Of a DNA stretch of 32,008 bases, positions 1 through 7,656 are shown piece after piece. Origin of the DNA: Oscillospiraceae bacterium (GTDB taxonomy: Bacteria; Bacillota; Clostridia; Oscillospirales; Ruminococcaceae); contig WRBI01000031.1 in the NCBI GenBank assembly GCA_009784625.1, forward strand, positions 1 through 32,008, written 5' to 3'. The notes under the pieces were generated by a model, which was not told the DNA's origin, made no database searches, and worked only from the letters and a program-made list of their open reading frames with translations. The translations under genes were made by a program, and so were the position numbers. The stretch's first letter is position 1, and the number at the start of each line of letters is the position of its first letter.

Positions 1-1
1 A

Positions 2-151
2 GCTGTGATAGACGACGTCAACGACAAATCGATTAAAGTGCGGGAGGTTTCGTCCCGCTGTTCGCTCTGCCGGGTTGGGGTTCAAGGCTTGATTTCGATC
101 GGAAAGGGCTATGCCTGCGTGCGGTGTATCCGCCAGATGCAGATGAAGTAA
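2..151 (+). CDS. C-terminal fragment of an AbrB/SpoVT-like regulator (partial, 5' end outside window)
   Basis: An open frame runs in from the window edge and ends at TAA 149-151, leaving 49 residues. It contains two CxxC pairs about 14 residues apart (CSLC and CVRC) in a short basic tail. Clostridial AbrB-family transition-state regulators often carry such a cysteine-rich, probably zinc-binding tail after the swapped-hairpin DNA-binding domain, and the spacing fits. The DNA-binding domain itself would lie upstream of the window, so the identification is an inference from the tail only. Another small zinc-ribbon protein is possible. A strong terminator follows directly. Confidence 0.5.
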   Translation, partial: AVIDDVNDKSIKVREVSSRCSLCRVGVQGLISIGKGYACVRCIRQMQMK

Positions 152-156
152 AAAAA

Positions 157-194
157 GAAAACCGCTTGTCACGGCGCCGCGACAAGCGGTTTTC
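157..194. terminator. Bidirectional intrinsic terminator between convergent genes
   Basis: A perfect 13-bp stem (158-170 with 181-193, arm AAAACCGCTTGTC) encloses a 10-nt loop. It has a T-run on the plus side and an A-run (151-156, a T-run when read on minus) on the other side. It sits between the stop of the plus-strand AbrB-like fragment and the stop of the minus-strand diguanylate cyclase, so it can end both transcripts. Confidence 0.88.
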
Positions 195-199
195 TCTCA

Positions 200-1606
200 T
201 TAAGTGGGCGCGGAATCGCCTTCATGGTGGAGCACAACGCGGTTCCGGCCACCGCTTTTGGCTTTGTACATCGCTGTGTCGGCTGCGAAGACTGCCCGGT
301 CAATTTCAGATTGTACGCCGGCATGAGCAAGCCCGATGCTGGCGGTGATCGTGATGGATGTGCCCGGCACCTCAATCGGCGTTTGCGCGATCTTTGCGCG
401 GATCCGCTCAGCCAGATGCAGTGCGCCGCTTTCGCTGATATCCGAGATAAACAGGATAAACTCCTCGCCGCCATAACGGGCAAACAGATCATAAGGCCGC
501 AGGATTTCACCCACCAACTCAGCTACCGATACCAGCACCTTGTCCCCCGACTGATGCCCATACTCGTCGTTGACATGCTTAAAGTGGTCTAAATCCAAAA
601 GCATGATATAAGACTGGCCGCCCAGGCGCTCGACCCGGCTGATATTCTTCGCTACGTTTTCCATAAAATATCTGCGGTTGTGTACGCCGGTCAGCGGGTC
701 AATGGTGGCCAGCTGTTCCAGCTTGTTCTTTAAGACTTTGAGGTCCTGGTAGCTTTGCCGAACAACTGCGGAAAAGAAGCTCAACCCGGCGGCCAACAAC
801 AGGGATACCCATGTCTCAAAAAACGCGTACCAAGGGCGGTAAGGTGAGATTCGAAAGTTCCATTCAGTGTTCTGGATATGGGCTGTCATCTCTACATAGT
901 TCCTGTTGTGACCGTGGGTGGGTGTGCTCTGCGCGATGATCTGTACCTGTTGATCGTCCGGCCTTATCCGCCAGATTTCGTAATCAAATCCGAGCGCGGT
1001 CAGTTCGTTCAGACCGGCGCTTTCCATAACAAACGGAAAATTCAGCGAAACCGAAGCGATCCCCCAGAAATTCTGATTATTATCATCGTCAAAAAAAATC
1101 GGCAGCCGGCCAACAATAAGCGGCACACCCTGCACCGAATCAAACGGCCCGCCGAGCACGAGTTGTCCGGTTTCTCTGGCCAGGACAGCCTCGTAATTCC
1201 CCGCACCTTCAGAAAAGAAATCAAGCCCGATGACCGCCTCATTTCCCTCTGGCGGAAAAACATAAGTGACTATGCCGGAAGGCGCCAGCAGCAAATTCAT
1301 GATAACCGGATCACCGTCAATGAGCATATAGGCCAGTTGTTCAAAGTCGTAAACATCACCGCCGCTGCGCTGAACATACACAGCCAGGGTTTGTGCTTTT
1401 TGAAGCCGGTTAGAGATGTCATCATTGATGCGTACAATCTTTTCAGTCAGCAGCTGCTCAATTGTCAGCCGCTCAACCTGACTGCGATTGTTCGCCATCG
1501 TGTAAACAAGAACAAAACACAAACTCATTGTCACAACAAAGACAGCAACGGCGCTCAGCGAAATGCTCTTTAAAGATGACAGGATGCGTAAAAGTGTCTT
1601 GGGCAT
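200..1606 (-). CDS. Membrane-bound diguanylate cyclase with CHASE-like sensor domain
   Basis: This 468-residue protein should make cyclic di-GMP from two GTP in response to an extracytoplasmic signal. A membrane segment near residues 15-37 is followed by an outside domain (about 40-255) resembling CHASE (NEAVIGLDFF and GGPFDSVQG stretches), a second membrane segment (about 262-283), and a GGDEF domain from about 298. The active-site loop reads GGEEF (379-383), a normal active variant. Metal-binding DLDHF is at 338-342. RxxD at 370-373, in the usual place just before the active loop, is a product-inhibition I-site. The ATG at 1606 follows GGAG by 10 nt. It is convergent with the AbrB-like gene and monocistronic. 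The signal sensed is unknown. Confidence 0.93.
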   Translation of the reverse strand: MPKTLLRILSSLKSISLSAVAVFVVTMSLCFVLVYTMANNRSQVERLTIEQLLTEKIVRINDDISNRLQKAQTLAVYVQRSGGDVYDFEQLAYMLIDGDPVIMNLLLAPSGIVTYVFPPEGNEAVIGLDFFSEGAGNYEAVLARETGQLVLGGPFDSVQGVPLIVGRLPIFFDDDNNQNFWGIASVSLNFPFVMESAGLNELTALGFDYEIWRIRPDDQQVQIIAQSTPTHGHNRNYVEMTAHIQNTEWNFRISPYRPWYAFFETWVSLLLAAGLSFFSAVVRQSYQDLKVLKNKLEQLATIDPLTGVHNRRYFMENVAKNISRVERLGGQSYIMLLDLDHFKHVNDEYGHQSGDKVLVSVAELVGEILRPYDLFARYGGEEFILFISDISESGALHLAERIRAKIAQTPIEVPGTSITITASIGLAHAGVQSEIDRAVFAADTAMYKAKSGGRNRVVLHHEGDSAPT

Positions 1607-1710
1607 AAAGACTCAACTCCACAATGGCGGTGTGGCCGCCTGACCGATGAGATTAACAACCTAAAATACCTCAGTCATCCAAACGGAACACTGAGGCAAT
1701 ACCTTGTAAA

Positions 1711-1739
1711 AGTATACCACAATTGCGCGAACCTTGCAA
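1711..1739 (-). promoter_or_regulatory. Probable sigma-A promoter of the CHASE diguanylate cyclase
   Basis: Read on the minus strand there is TTGCAA, a 17-bp spacer, and TATACT, about 105 bp upstream of the ATG at 1606. The resulting leader contains a 7-bp hairpin (1669-1675 with 1690-1696) and a GGCGG/CCGCC hairpin near 1627-1641. These could influence expression but match no leader class I recognise. Confidence 0.6.
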
Positions 1740-1809
1740 TAAAGACTGAATCTGTTGCGCTGTATAATTTACATAAAGCTGTACAAAATTAACCAAAAGC
1801 GCAAATCAC

Positions 1810-1835
1810 AAAGCTCCCGGGGAACCGGGAGCTTT
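1810..1835. terminator. Hairpin terminator downstream of the vanX-like/hisG fusion gene
   Basis: A perfect stem (AAGCTCCCGG 1811-1820 with 1825-1834, plus one A-T pair) is closed by a GGAA loop, 12 bp past the stop of the minus-strand fusion gene. The following T-run is weak on the minus strand (TTTGTGATTT). Termination is likely but may be partial. Confidence 0.7.
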
Positions 1836-1846
1836 ACTTATAGGCT

Positions 1847-3550
1847 TTATAATATACTCTCAATATCGTAAAAAACAATGTCGCTTGCGCCGGATTTGCT
1901 GAGTTGATCCACCGTTTCCCAGAGCGACTTTTTGGAGACCACCGCCCGAACCACACACAGGCCGCCCTCGCCGAGTGCGTCTGTCTTGCTCGTGAGCTTT
2001 GCCGAAGCGAGAATCGGCTTGATTGCATCTATCTGACTGGCGGGCAGGTTAAAGATTAGCTGTTTGTACTTTTTCGCATTCAGGTAGCCGTCAATCCGAT
2101 AGGTCAGGCGGTCAACTGTTTCGCGCTTGGACAGGTCGGCCAGTGAAGCCTTGTTGGCGATCAAGATAGACTGCGAATCGTAAATTTTATGCAGGAATTT
2201 TAAGTTGTTCTGCCGCAGTGAGCTGCCGGTTGAGACCAAATCCACAACCGCGTCGGCGTAGTGGAGGGCCGGCGCCATCTCAACCGAGCCGGAAAGGTTG
2301 ACGATTTGCACGCCCTCGATCCCTTCATCCCGCAAAAAACGCTCGACCGAAAGGGGATAAGAGGTGGCCAGCCGCTTGCCGGTCAGGTCAAAGATCGACC
2401 CGATCTCCGAAGATGCAGGCACGGCGATAGCCAGCGAGCAATGCCCGAACCCCATTTTTTTGAGCACTTCGCTCTGAGAGTCGTATTCGTTGTAAGTGTT
2501 TTCGCCCACAATCCCGATATCCGCCGCCCCGGCGTCCACCAGGCTGGGTATATCGTCGTCGCGGACAAATAAGATCTCAAGCGGGAAGTTGGCGCACTTG
2601 CCGAAGAATTTGCCCTCATTGTAGGCGACGTCAATCCCCGACTTGCGCAGGATATCTATGGTGTCGTCGGTCAGCCGCCCCTTTTTCTGCACCGCCATCT
2701 TGATCAGGCCAACCCGCTCAACTGTCGCTGACTCGCGGTATTTGTCGGCGAAAACAAGCTCGGACGGGCTCTTTTGTGCGTAGAGATACCGGACATCAGT
2801 CAAACCGTCCGGGCTGGAATCACTCTCACCCGATCCGCGCTGTTTGTAAAAGGTGCGCTTGTTTTTGTAGTAGGCCCACTCTTTGTCGCCGTAGGAAAAA
2901 TGCCACCACTTGCCGTTGTAGGGCGCGAAGCCCTCGGCCGTCATGATGGTGCGCAAAAACTTCCGGCGCTTTTTGGGGTCGTCGTCTATAAAGTCGGAGT
3001 CGTAATAGACGTCTTTGGTCGAGAAGTCGCGGACGTCGGTGCCGAAATCCAGATAAACCTCGCGGGCAAAGTCGTAGATGGCCACATCCACCGCCCCGCC
3101 GGTCGGATGCCCCGCCACCGAGGGTACAGCAACTCTGCGGTGTACGATCTCGCTCAGCTCGCCATCCCCAAGGCCGGGGAGATCGCGGCTGAGATTTTCG
3201 CGCGCATCATTAAATAATTGCTGTTGCACGTCCATGCTCCGGTAGCCATAAACGACCACAAGCTGGCAGTTCTCGTAGCCTTTTTTGCGCTTGAGCGCCG
3301 CATCCACATTTTGCAGCTTTTCAAACACACCTTTGCGCACGACGATGTTCTGCTTTTGCAGGTTTTCGATATCATACCGGACAATGTACTTGCCGATCAG
3401 TCCTTTTCCCAAAGAGGGCAGGGTAACAAACGGCTCGGCATCTGTGGTCCTGTCCAAGACGTTGACTGTTGTCAAATCTGCGTAGCTGACAAAATTCTTT
3501 TCGAGCGCGGCGTACCGGCGCTCTTTGTGCTGTTGGCTTGAATTGATCAT
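1847..3550 (-). CDS. Fusion protein: VanX-like D-Ala-D-Ala dipeptidase domain + long-form ATP phosphoribosyltransferase (HisG)
   Basis: One uninterrupted 567-residue frame. Residues about 1-235 resemble VanX-type M15 peptidases: YGYRS (101-105), zinc ligands H148 and D155 in HPTGGAVD, and H217 in WWHFSYGD. The residue normally the catalytic Glu of the ExxH motif is Lys214. A linker (about 236-278) leads to a full HisG: start motif GLIKMAVQKKGRL (281-293), the DIPSLVDAGAADIGIVGE region (333-350), the PRPP loop DLVSTGSSLR (437-446), and the C-terminal histidine-regulatory domain (about 500-567). HisG makes phosphoribosyl-ATP from ATP and PRPP, the first step of histidine biosynthesis. It is last in a minus-strand run with hisS and a racemase, 44 bp after the latter; only a weak GGGA precedes the ATG. 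No internal ribosome site for a separate HisG is visible. The HisG assignment is firm, peptidase homology is good, and peptidase activity is doubtful. Confidence 0.88.
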   Translation of the reverse strand: MINSSQQHKERRYAALEKNFVSYADLTTVNVLDRTTDAEPFVTLPSLGKGLIGKYIVRYDIENLQKQNIVVRKGVFEKLQNVDAALKRKKGYENCQLVVVYGYRSMDVQQQLFNDARENLSRDLPGLGDGELSEIVHRRVAVPSVAGHPTGGAVDVAIYDFAREVYLDFGTDVRDFSTKDVYYDSDFIDDDPKKRRKFLRTIMTAEGFAPYNGKWWHFSYGDKEWAYYKNKRTFYKQRGSGESDSSPDGLTDVRYLYAQKSPSELVFADKYRESATVERVGLIKMAVQKKGRLTDDTIDILRKSGIDVAYNEGKFFGKCANFPLEILFVRDDDIPSLVDAGAADIGIVGENTYNEYDSQSEVLKKMGFGHCSLAIAVPASSEIGSIFDLTGKRLATSYPLSVERFLRDEGIEGVQIVNLSGSVEMAPALHYADAVVDLVSTGSSLRQNNLKFLHKIYDSQSILIANKASLADLSKRETVDRLTYRIDGYLNAKKYKQLIFNLPASQIDAIKPILASAKLTSKTDALGEGGLCVVRAVVSKKSLWETVDQLSKSGASDIVFYDIESIL

Positions 3551-3594
3551 GATGATATATTTCCCACTAAGTTATTGTAGTACGATGTTCGCTG

Positions 3595-4443
3595 TTAAAC
3601 TTCAACCGCCCAGACTTCGCCGCGCTCAACTTCGCCTGAGATTTTGCCCTTCATTGTACCGTCTACACACGCAACCTCAGCCCTGATGATCTTGCCGGAT
3701 GGCTGGAGCAGCGGCAGGCACACGTCCTCGCCGCGGAGCAGGCTGCTGACCAGCCCGACACAGATCGCGCCGCTTCCACACCCGGTTTCGTAGTAGGTCG
3801 TGTCTGATTTGCAAACATGAACGAACGGGTGCATCTTGATTACGTCTGCGATGTTTTCGAGAAAGATCACTCCGTAGGAACAGTCTGACGGCAAAGAATA
3901 TTCGCTGATCGTTTTGTGCAAAAGTGAAAGCGCAATTTCTTTTTGTGCGTCGGCGTTGTTGCACTCGTAAATTTTGGTCAGGTAGGGCAGGGCCTGTAAT
4001 TGCGGGACGATCAGATGCGAGATTCCTTCGATCATGACCCAGTAAAGGCCACTCCTCTTGGTTTGGAGGACGCAGTAGGCCACATCGTCGTAAACAGGCA
4101 TTTGCGCCCAAACCTCTCCGCCTGTGCCAATTCCCGCCGCCAGCGGCTCGGCTACCCCCGAAACGACGATTTCGACCTGACCCAAGCGGCCATCCAAGTA
4201 GTAGACAGCTGCCGAACGGGTTGCGTTCCCACAAAACTCGCCGCCGGTCATGGTCAATTGCGGCTTTGATTTGTCAGTGCTGACAAAACCGACCTGCTCG
4301 ACTTCGCCGTCCGGATCATGCTGGTGTTCGGCGATAATTTTGTCCTGAATGGTTTTGCACAAATTTACATCGTTTTCGAGCCCGTAAACCAGTGCAGTCT
4401 TGTTTCCGCCGGGGATAAAAATCTGATAGTCATAGCGAGCCAT
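3595..4443 (-). CDS. DapF-fold two-cysteine amino-acid racemase/epimerase, possibly a histidine racemase (CntK-like)
   Basis: This 282-residue protein has the two signature cysteines of cofactor-independent DapF-type enzymes: Cys71 in GGEFCGNATRS and Cys222 in YETGCGSGAICVGL. The motifs differ from typical diaminopimelate epimerase (MCGNGxRC and ACGTG) and, as I recall, are closer to the histidine-racemase branch that includes staphylococcal CntK. One cysteine would take the alpha proton and the other return it on the opposite face. The gene lies directly after hisS, with AAGGAGG overlapping the hisS stop codon, and before the HisG fusion. This context points to histidine as the substrate, but that is an inference. 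Diaminopimelate or another amino acid remains possible. Confidence 0.65.
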   Translation of the reverse strand: MARYDYQIFIPGGNKTALVYGLENDVNLCKTIQDKIIAEHQHDPDGEVEQVGFVSTDKSKPQLTMTGGEFCGNATRSAAVYYLDGRLGQVEIVVSGVAEPLAAGIGTGGEVWAQMPVYDDVAYCVLQTKRSGLYWVMIEGISHLIVPQLQALPYLTKIYECNNADAQKEIALSLLHKTISEYSLPSDCSYGVIFLENIADVIKMHPFVHVCKSDTTYYETGCGSGAICVGLVSSLLRGEDVCLPLLQPSGKIIRAEVACVDGTMKGKISGEVERGEVWAVEV

Positions 4444-4455
4444 CTAAGACCCTCC

Positions 4456-5814
4456 TTAGCAGAGACCTTTCATTTTGTCCGCCAGTTCAGACTGCGCGAC
4501 CTGCAGCTTTTCAAATTTGCCGCCTTCGCCTTTGTAGGAAAGGGTTACGCTGCTGGAATCCTCTTCTTCCCGCCCGATTACAATGGTGAACCGGCTGTCT
4601 TTGCGGTCGACGTATTTAAACTTTTTCTTGATGTTCATATCTTCGAGCAGGACATCCACCTTGAAGCCGCCCGCCCGCAGCAGCTGGCTGACACTGAGCG
4701 CACAGGGGATGTTGGCATCCTCTTTTGGTACAATGATTACGTCTGCCGCTGTCTTTTTGCTGCACTCGACCAAGCCGATCTCCCTGATCTGGTGGAAGAG
4801 CCGGGTCAGGCCAATCGAAATCCCGACGCCTGGCAGTTTTTCTTTGGTGTAGTGTTCGGCCAGGTTGTCGTACCGCCCGCCCGAGCAGACCGAACCCAGC
4901 TTGGGGTAATCGTCCAGAACCGTCTCGTAAACGGTGCCTGTGTAGTAGCTCAGCCCGCGGACAATTACCGGGTCGATCTTGTAATAATCTTCTTCAACGC
5001 CCAGCGCTTTCATAAACTCTGCCGCCGTCACAAGCTCGCTCAGGCCGTCGATGTAATCCTGATTGTCTACATTAAAAGACTTCAAACCGTCCAGCACTTC
5101 GGCGTTGGTACCCTTGATCTCAAAGAATTTAATCAGCTTGTCCGTCATCTCACCGGTCAGGCCAAGCTCTTTTAATTGTTCCCCGAACTGCTCGGACGAG
5201 ATTTTCTCGATCCGGTCGATTACGCCCAAAATGCTCTCGGTTGATGCTTCGCAGCCCAGAGAATCCACAAGACCCTGAAGCAGTTTGCGGTTGTTAACCC
5301 GGATGGTGAACTTGCCAAAATCCAGCTTTTTGAACAGCTGATAGATGATGCTGGGAATCTCGGCATCATAGCGGATGGAGAGTGAACCGTGGCCGATTAC
5401 ATCCACATCGCATTGATAGAATTCACGAAAACGCCCTTTTTGCGCCCGCTCGCCCCGGTAAACCTTGGCGATGTGACAACGCCGGAAAGGGAAGGAAAGG
5501 TCCGCGAAATGCTCGGCCACATACCGGGCCAGAGGAACGGTCAGGTCAAAGCGAAGCCCGCTTTTGCTTTCGGTCTGCTCACCGCGCGGCTCAATCTCAT
5601 AGATTTGGGTGGCGGTTTCGCCCACGTCTTTGGCACGCAAAATCTCAAGGCGTTCCATCACCGGGGTGTCGAGCGCGGTATATCCAAAAGAATGAAAAGT
5701 TTCGAGAATCTTGTCTTTCATAAGGTCGAACTCTATTTGCTCCTCAGGCAGCAGCTCCATAAACCCGGACATGACTTTGGTTGCGGGGAAATCTTTTTTA
5801 ACACCGGCAGACAT
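4456..5814 (-). CDS. hisS: Histidyl-tRNA synthetase
   Basis: A class II synthetase charging tRNA-His with histidine. The 452-residue product has class motif 1 near the start, motif 2 with GRFREFYQCDVDVIG (about 126-140), the histidine-binding signature VRGLSYYTGTVYE (about 285-297), motif 3 GISIGLTRL (about 331-339), and a C-terminal anticodon-binding domain. These catalytic motifs, and the long-form HisG downstream, argue against the regulatory paralogue HisZ. A GTG at 5823 directly abuts the GGAAAGG ribosome site, so the ATG at 5814, 9 nt after it, is preferred. It lies just downstream of a tRNA-His gene on the same strand and is followed after 12 bp by the racemase gene. No T-box leader is visible. 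Confidence 0.95.
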   Translation of the reverse strand: MSAGVKKDFPATKVMSGFMELLPEEQIEFDLMKDKILETFHSFGYTALDTPVMERLEILRAKDVGETATQIYEIEPRGEQTESKSGLRFDLTVPLARYVAEHFADLSFPFRRCHIAKVYRGERAQKGRFREFYQCDVDVIGHGSLSIRYDAEIPSIIYQLFKKLDFGKFTIRVNNRKLLQGLVDSLGCEASTESILGVIDRIEKISSEQFGEQLKELGLTGEMTDKLIKFFEIKGTNAEVLDGLKSFNVDNQDYIDGLSELVTAAEFMKALGVEEDYYKIDPVIVRGLSYYTGTVYETVLDDYPKLGSVCSGGRYDNLAEHYTKEKLPGVGISIGLTRLFHQIREIGLVECSKKTAADVIIVPKEDANIPCALSVSQLLRAGGFKVDVLLEDMNIKKKFKYVDRKDSRFTIVIGREEEDSSSVTLSYKGEGGKFEKLQVAQSELADKMKGLC

Positions 5815-5840
5815 AACGAACACCCTTTCCTAATAACATA

Positions 5841-5865
5841 GCGAGTTAATCGTCAATTAACTCGC
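5841..5865. repeat. Perfect 10-bp inverted repeat in the hisS leader
   Basis: GCGAGTTAAT (5841-5850) and ATTAACTCGC (5856-5865) are perfectly complementary around a 5-nt loop. They end about 10 bp upstream of the hisS ribosome binding site. No T-run follows on the minus strand. It may be an operator, or an RNA hairpin affecting hisS translation or message stability. Confidence 0.6.
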
Positions 5866-5913
5866 CTGCCTCTTCGCATTGTATGTGTCAATTGGTTGAT
5901 AGGGGGAAATAAC

Positions 5914-5946
5914 GAAACGCGTTCTCAATAAACGAGAACGCGTTTT
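5914..5946 (-). terminator. Intrinsic terminator after tRNA-His
   Basis: A near-perfect 13-bp stem (5914-5926 with 5934-5946, arm containing ACGCGTTCTC) with a 7-nt loop is followed on the minus strand by TTATTT. It lies between the tRNA and hisS and would end the tRNA transcript or reduce read-through into hisS. Confidence 0.75.
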
Positions 5947-5967
5947 GGTCGCGGCTTTCGCCGCTGC

Positions 5968-6044
5968 TGGGGCGTCTGACGGGATTCGAACCCGCGACAT
6001 CCAGAACCACAATCTGGCGCTCTCACCACTGAACTACAGACGCC
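5968..6044 (-). tRNA. tRNA-His (anticodon GTG)
   Basis: Read on the minus strand the sequence folds as a cloverleaf. The anticodon arm CCAGA-TTGTGGT-TCTGG shows anticodon GTG. The T-arm is GCGGG-TTCGAAT-CCCGT (one G-T pair). The acceptor is GGCGTCTG paired with CAGACGCC, eight pairs including the extra G at position -1 opposite C73, the identity mark of tRNA-His. The CCA end is encoded (5968-5970). It sits directly upstream of hisS. Confidence 0.96.
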
Positions 6045-6068
6045 ATACAACTTGAACCAACATAAGAT

Positions 6069-6097
6069 ATTAAATCACATTCCACCTAAATTGTCAA
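6069..6097 (-). promoter_or_regulatory. Strong sigma-A promoter of tRNA-His
   Basis: On the minus strand TTGACA, a 17-bp spacer and TTTAAT end about 25 bp upstream of the mature tRNA 5' end. That is the expected distance for a short precursor leader. Confidence 0.82.
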
Positions 6098-6125
6098 TAC
6101 CTGATTGGAAGTTTATACATGAGAC

Positions 6126-6169
6126 AAAAACCGCCGCCTGCCGCGGTTAAGCGGTAAGCGGCGGTTTTT
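6126..6169 (-). terminator. Intrinsic terminator after the permease gene
   Basis: A 12-bp stem (AAAAACCGCCGC 6126-6137 with 6158-6169) encloses a smaller CCGC/GCGG hairpin. Flanking A- and T-runs lie on both sides. It begins 12 bp past the permease stop and separates that operon from the tRNA-His promoter. Confidence 0.85.
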
Positions 6170-6180
6170 GTAAAAAAGGG

Positions 6181-7572
6181 TTAGGCAACGATCATAGCGG
6201 CGATGATTGCAAAAATCTTGATCGGGAAGTTAAAGTGAACGAAAGTCGGGATACAGGTATCCCAGATGTGGTCGTGCTGGCCGTCGGCGTCAAGACCGGC
6301 TGTCGGGCCAAGCGCGGTGTCCGACTGCGGCATACCGGCATCACCGGTAGCGCCGGCACCGGCGATGGTAATGATAATGGCGGCAGGCGAGAAGCCCATA
6401 CCAAGCATGAACGGTACGAATACCGCGGCGATCAGCGGAATGGTACCGAATGAGGTGCCAATACCCATCGTGATGAGCAGGCCGATGATTTGCATCGCGA
6501 TCAGCGAGAGGAGCATATTGTCGCCTGCCAGGTAAAGGGCAGCGTCAACCAGGGTTTGAATGCCGCCTGTCGCGCGCAGAACACCGGCATAACCGGCAGC
6601 AACCAGCATGATGAATGCGATAAAGCCCATCAGCCCGATACCGCCCTTAATACACTCGTTGAGCTTTTCTCTGCGGGGGCTGAGTGTGCCAAACGCGAAC
6701 ATGATCAGCAGGGCAAGGGTTGCGCCCAGCGAAAGGGCCCAAAGGGGAGAGCCGGGGAATGTGAAGTTAGCCCAAACCTGCATACCAAAGGTGGCACATG
6801 CACCGAGCAGAGCGCCCCAGTGCTTAGGCTTTAACGGGCCGGAGACATCTTCTTCGTTTACTTCAGCGGCCACGAGCAGAGGTTTGTCTTCGTACTCGCG
6901 GGGCTTGCGGTAACTGATGAAAATTGCGATCAACAAACCGACAACCATAGCCCCAGCCAACGGGATCATGTAAGGCCAGATGGAGGCGGCGGTAACATCC
7001 AAGCCGTTGTCAGAGATGTTTGTGGCCACGATGTTATGGAAGATAAGACCGAAGCCGAACGGCAAAAGGATATAAGGGGCTTTGAGACCGAAAGCGATCG
7101 AGCAGGCTGCGGCCCGGCGGTCAATCTTCAGCTTGTTCATCATGACAAGCAGCGGGGGAACGAGGATGGGCACAAAGGCGATGTGAATCGGGATCAAGTT
7201 TTGTGAGAATGAAGCAATGATTGCGAGAACGATCAGGAACAACCAGCCGGTTTTGCCGAACAGTCTCTCAATTGCTCTGGCGAACCTGGTGGCCAGTCCG
7301 GAAGCTTGAAGCGCGTAAGCCAGCGCACCCAGCAGTATGTAGGCCAGCGCGATGTTGTTCATTCCGGCCATGCCGGTGATGAAAGTCTGCATAATACCGG
7401 TTACCGATTCGCCGTCCGGGCCGGGGACCGTACTCAGCGGCATACCGGACATCAGTCCCGCGAAAACCGAGGCAATCAAAACAGACAGAAGAATATTGAA
7501 CTTGAGCAGACAGAGCGCTACCATGACGAAAATTGAGAGCGTAACGGGGTTAAAAAACAGATCAGCGAACAT
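6181..7572 (-). CDS. YuiF-type amino-acid permease (NhaC superfamily), probable histidine uptake
   Basis: A highly hydrophobic protein of 463 residues with about a dozen predicted membrane segments, with GAGATGDAGMPQSDTALGPTAGL and HDHIWDTCIPTF near the C-terminus. I associate this pattern with YuiF-like transporters of the Na+/H+ antiporter superfamily, some of which are annotated as histidine permeases. The ATG at 7572 follows a perfect GGAGGAGA by 4 nt; an upstream in-frame start at 7629 lacks such a site. It is the second gene of a minus-strand pair with hutH (84-bp gap, no terminator), which supports histidine as cargo. The substrate is inferred from context. Confidence 0.8.
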   Translation of the reverse strand: MFADLFFNPVTLSIFVMVALCLLKFNILLSVLIASVFAGLMSGMPLSTVPGPDGESVTGIMQTFITGMAGMNNIALAYILLGALAYALQASGLATRFARAIERLFGKTGWLFLIVLAIIASFSQNLIPIHIAFVPILVPPLLVMMNKLKIDRRAAACSIAFGLKAPYILLPFGFGLIFHNIVATNISDNGLDVTAASIWPYMIPLAGAMVVGLLIAIFISYRKPREYEDKPLLVAAEVNEEDVSGPLKPKHWGALLGACATFGMQVWANFTFPGSPLWALSLGATLALLIMFAFGTLSPRREKLNECIKGGIGLMGFIAFIMLVAAGYAGVLRATGGIQTLVDAALYLAGDNMLLSLIAMQIIGLLITMGIGTSFGTIPLIAAVFVPFMLGMGFSPAAIIITIAGAGATGDAGMPQSDTALGPTAGLDADGQHDHIWDTCIPTFVHFNFPIKIFAIIAAMIVA

Positions 7573-7656
7573 TAAATCTCCTCCATTCTTGTTGTAGCGT
7601 ACACACACCAATAAAACTTCTCCATCCACACACCGCTGTGCGAATGGTTTTAGACA

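Noticed and set aside
2700-2850. HisG as a separate gene starting inside the fusion
   Set aside because: No ribosome binding site or convincing start codon precedes the HisG homology, and the frame is continuous through the linker.
4456-5814. HisZ, the regulatory partner of short HisG, instead of hisS
   Set aside because: The catalytic synthetase motifs and anticodon-binding domain are intact, and the HisG here is the long form that does not need HisZ.
5824-5913. T-box leader for hisS
   Set aside because: No T-box core sequence and too little room between the tRNA terminator and the gene.
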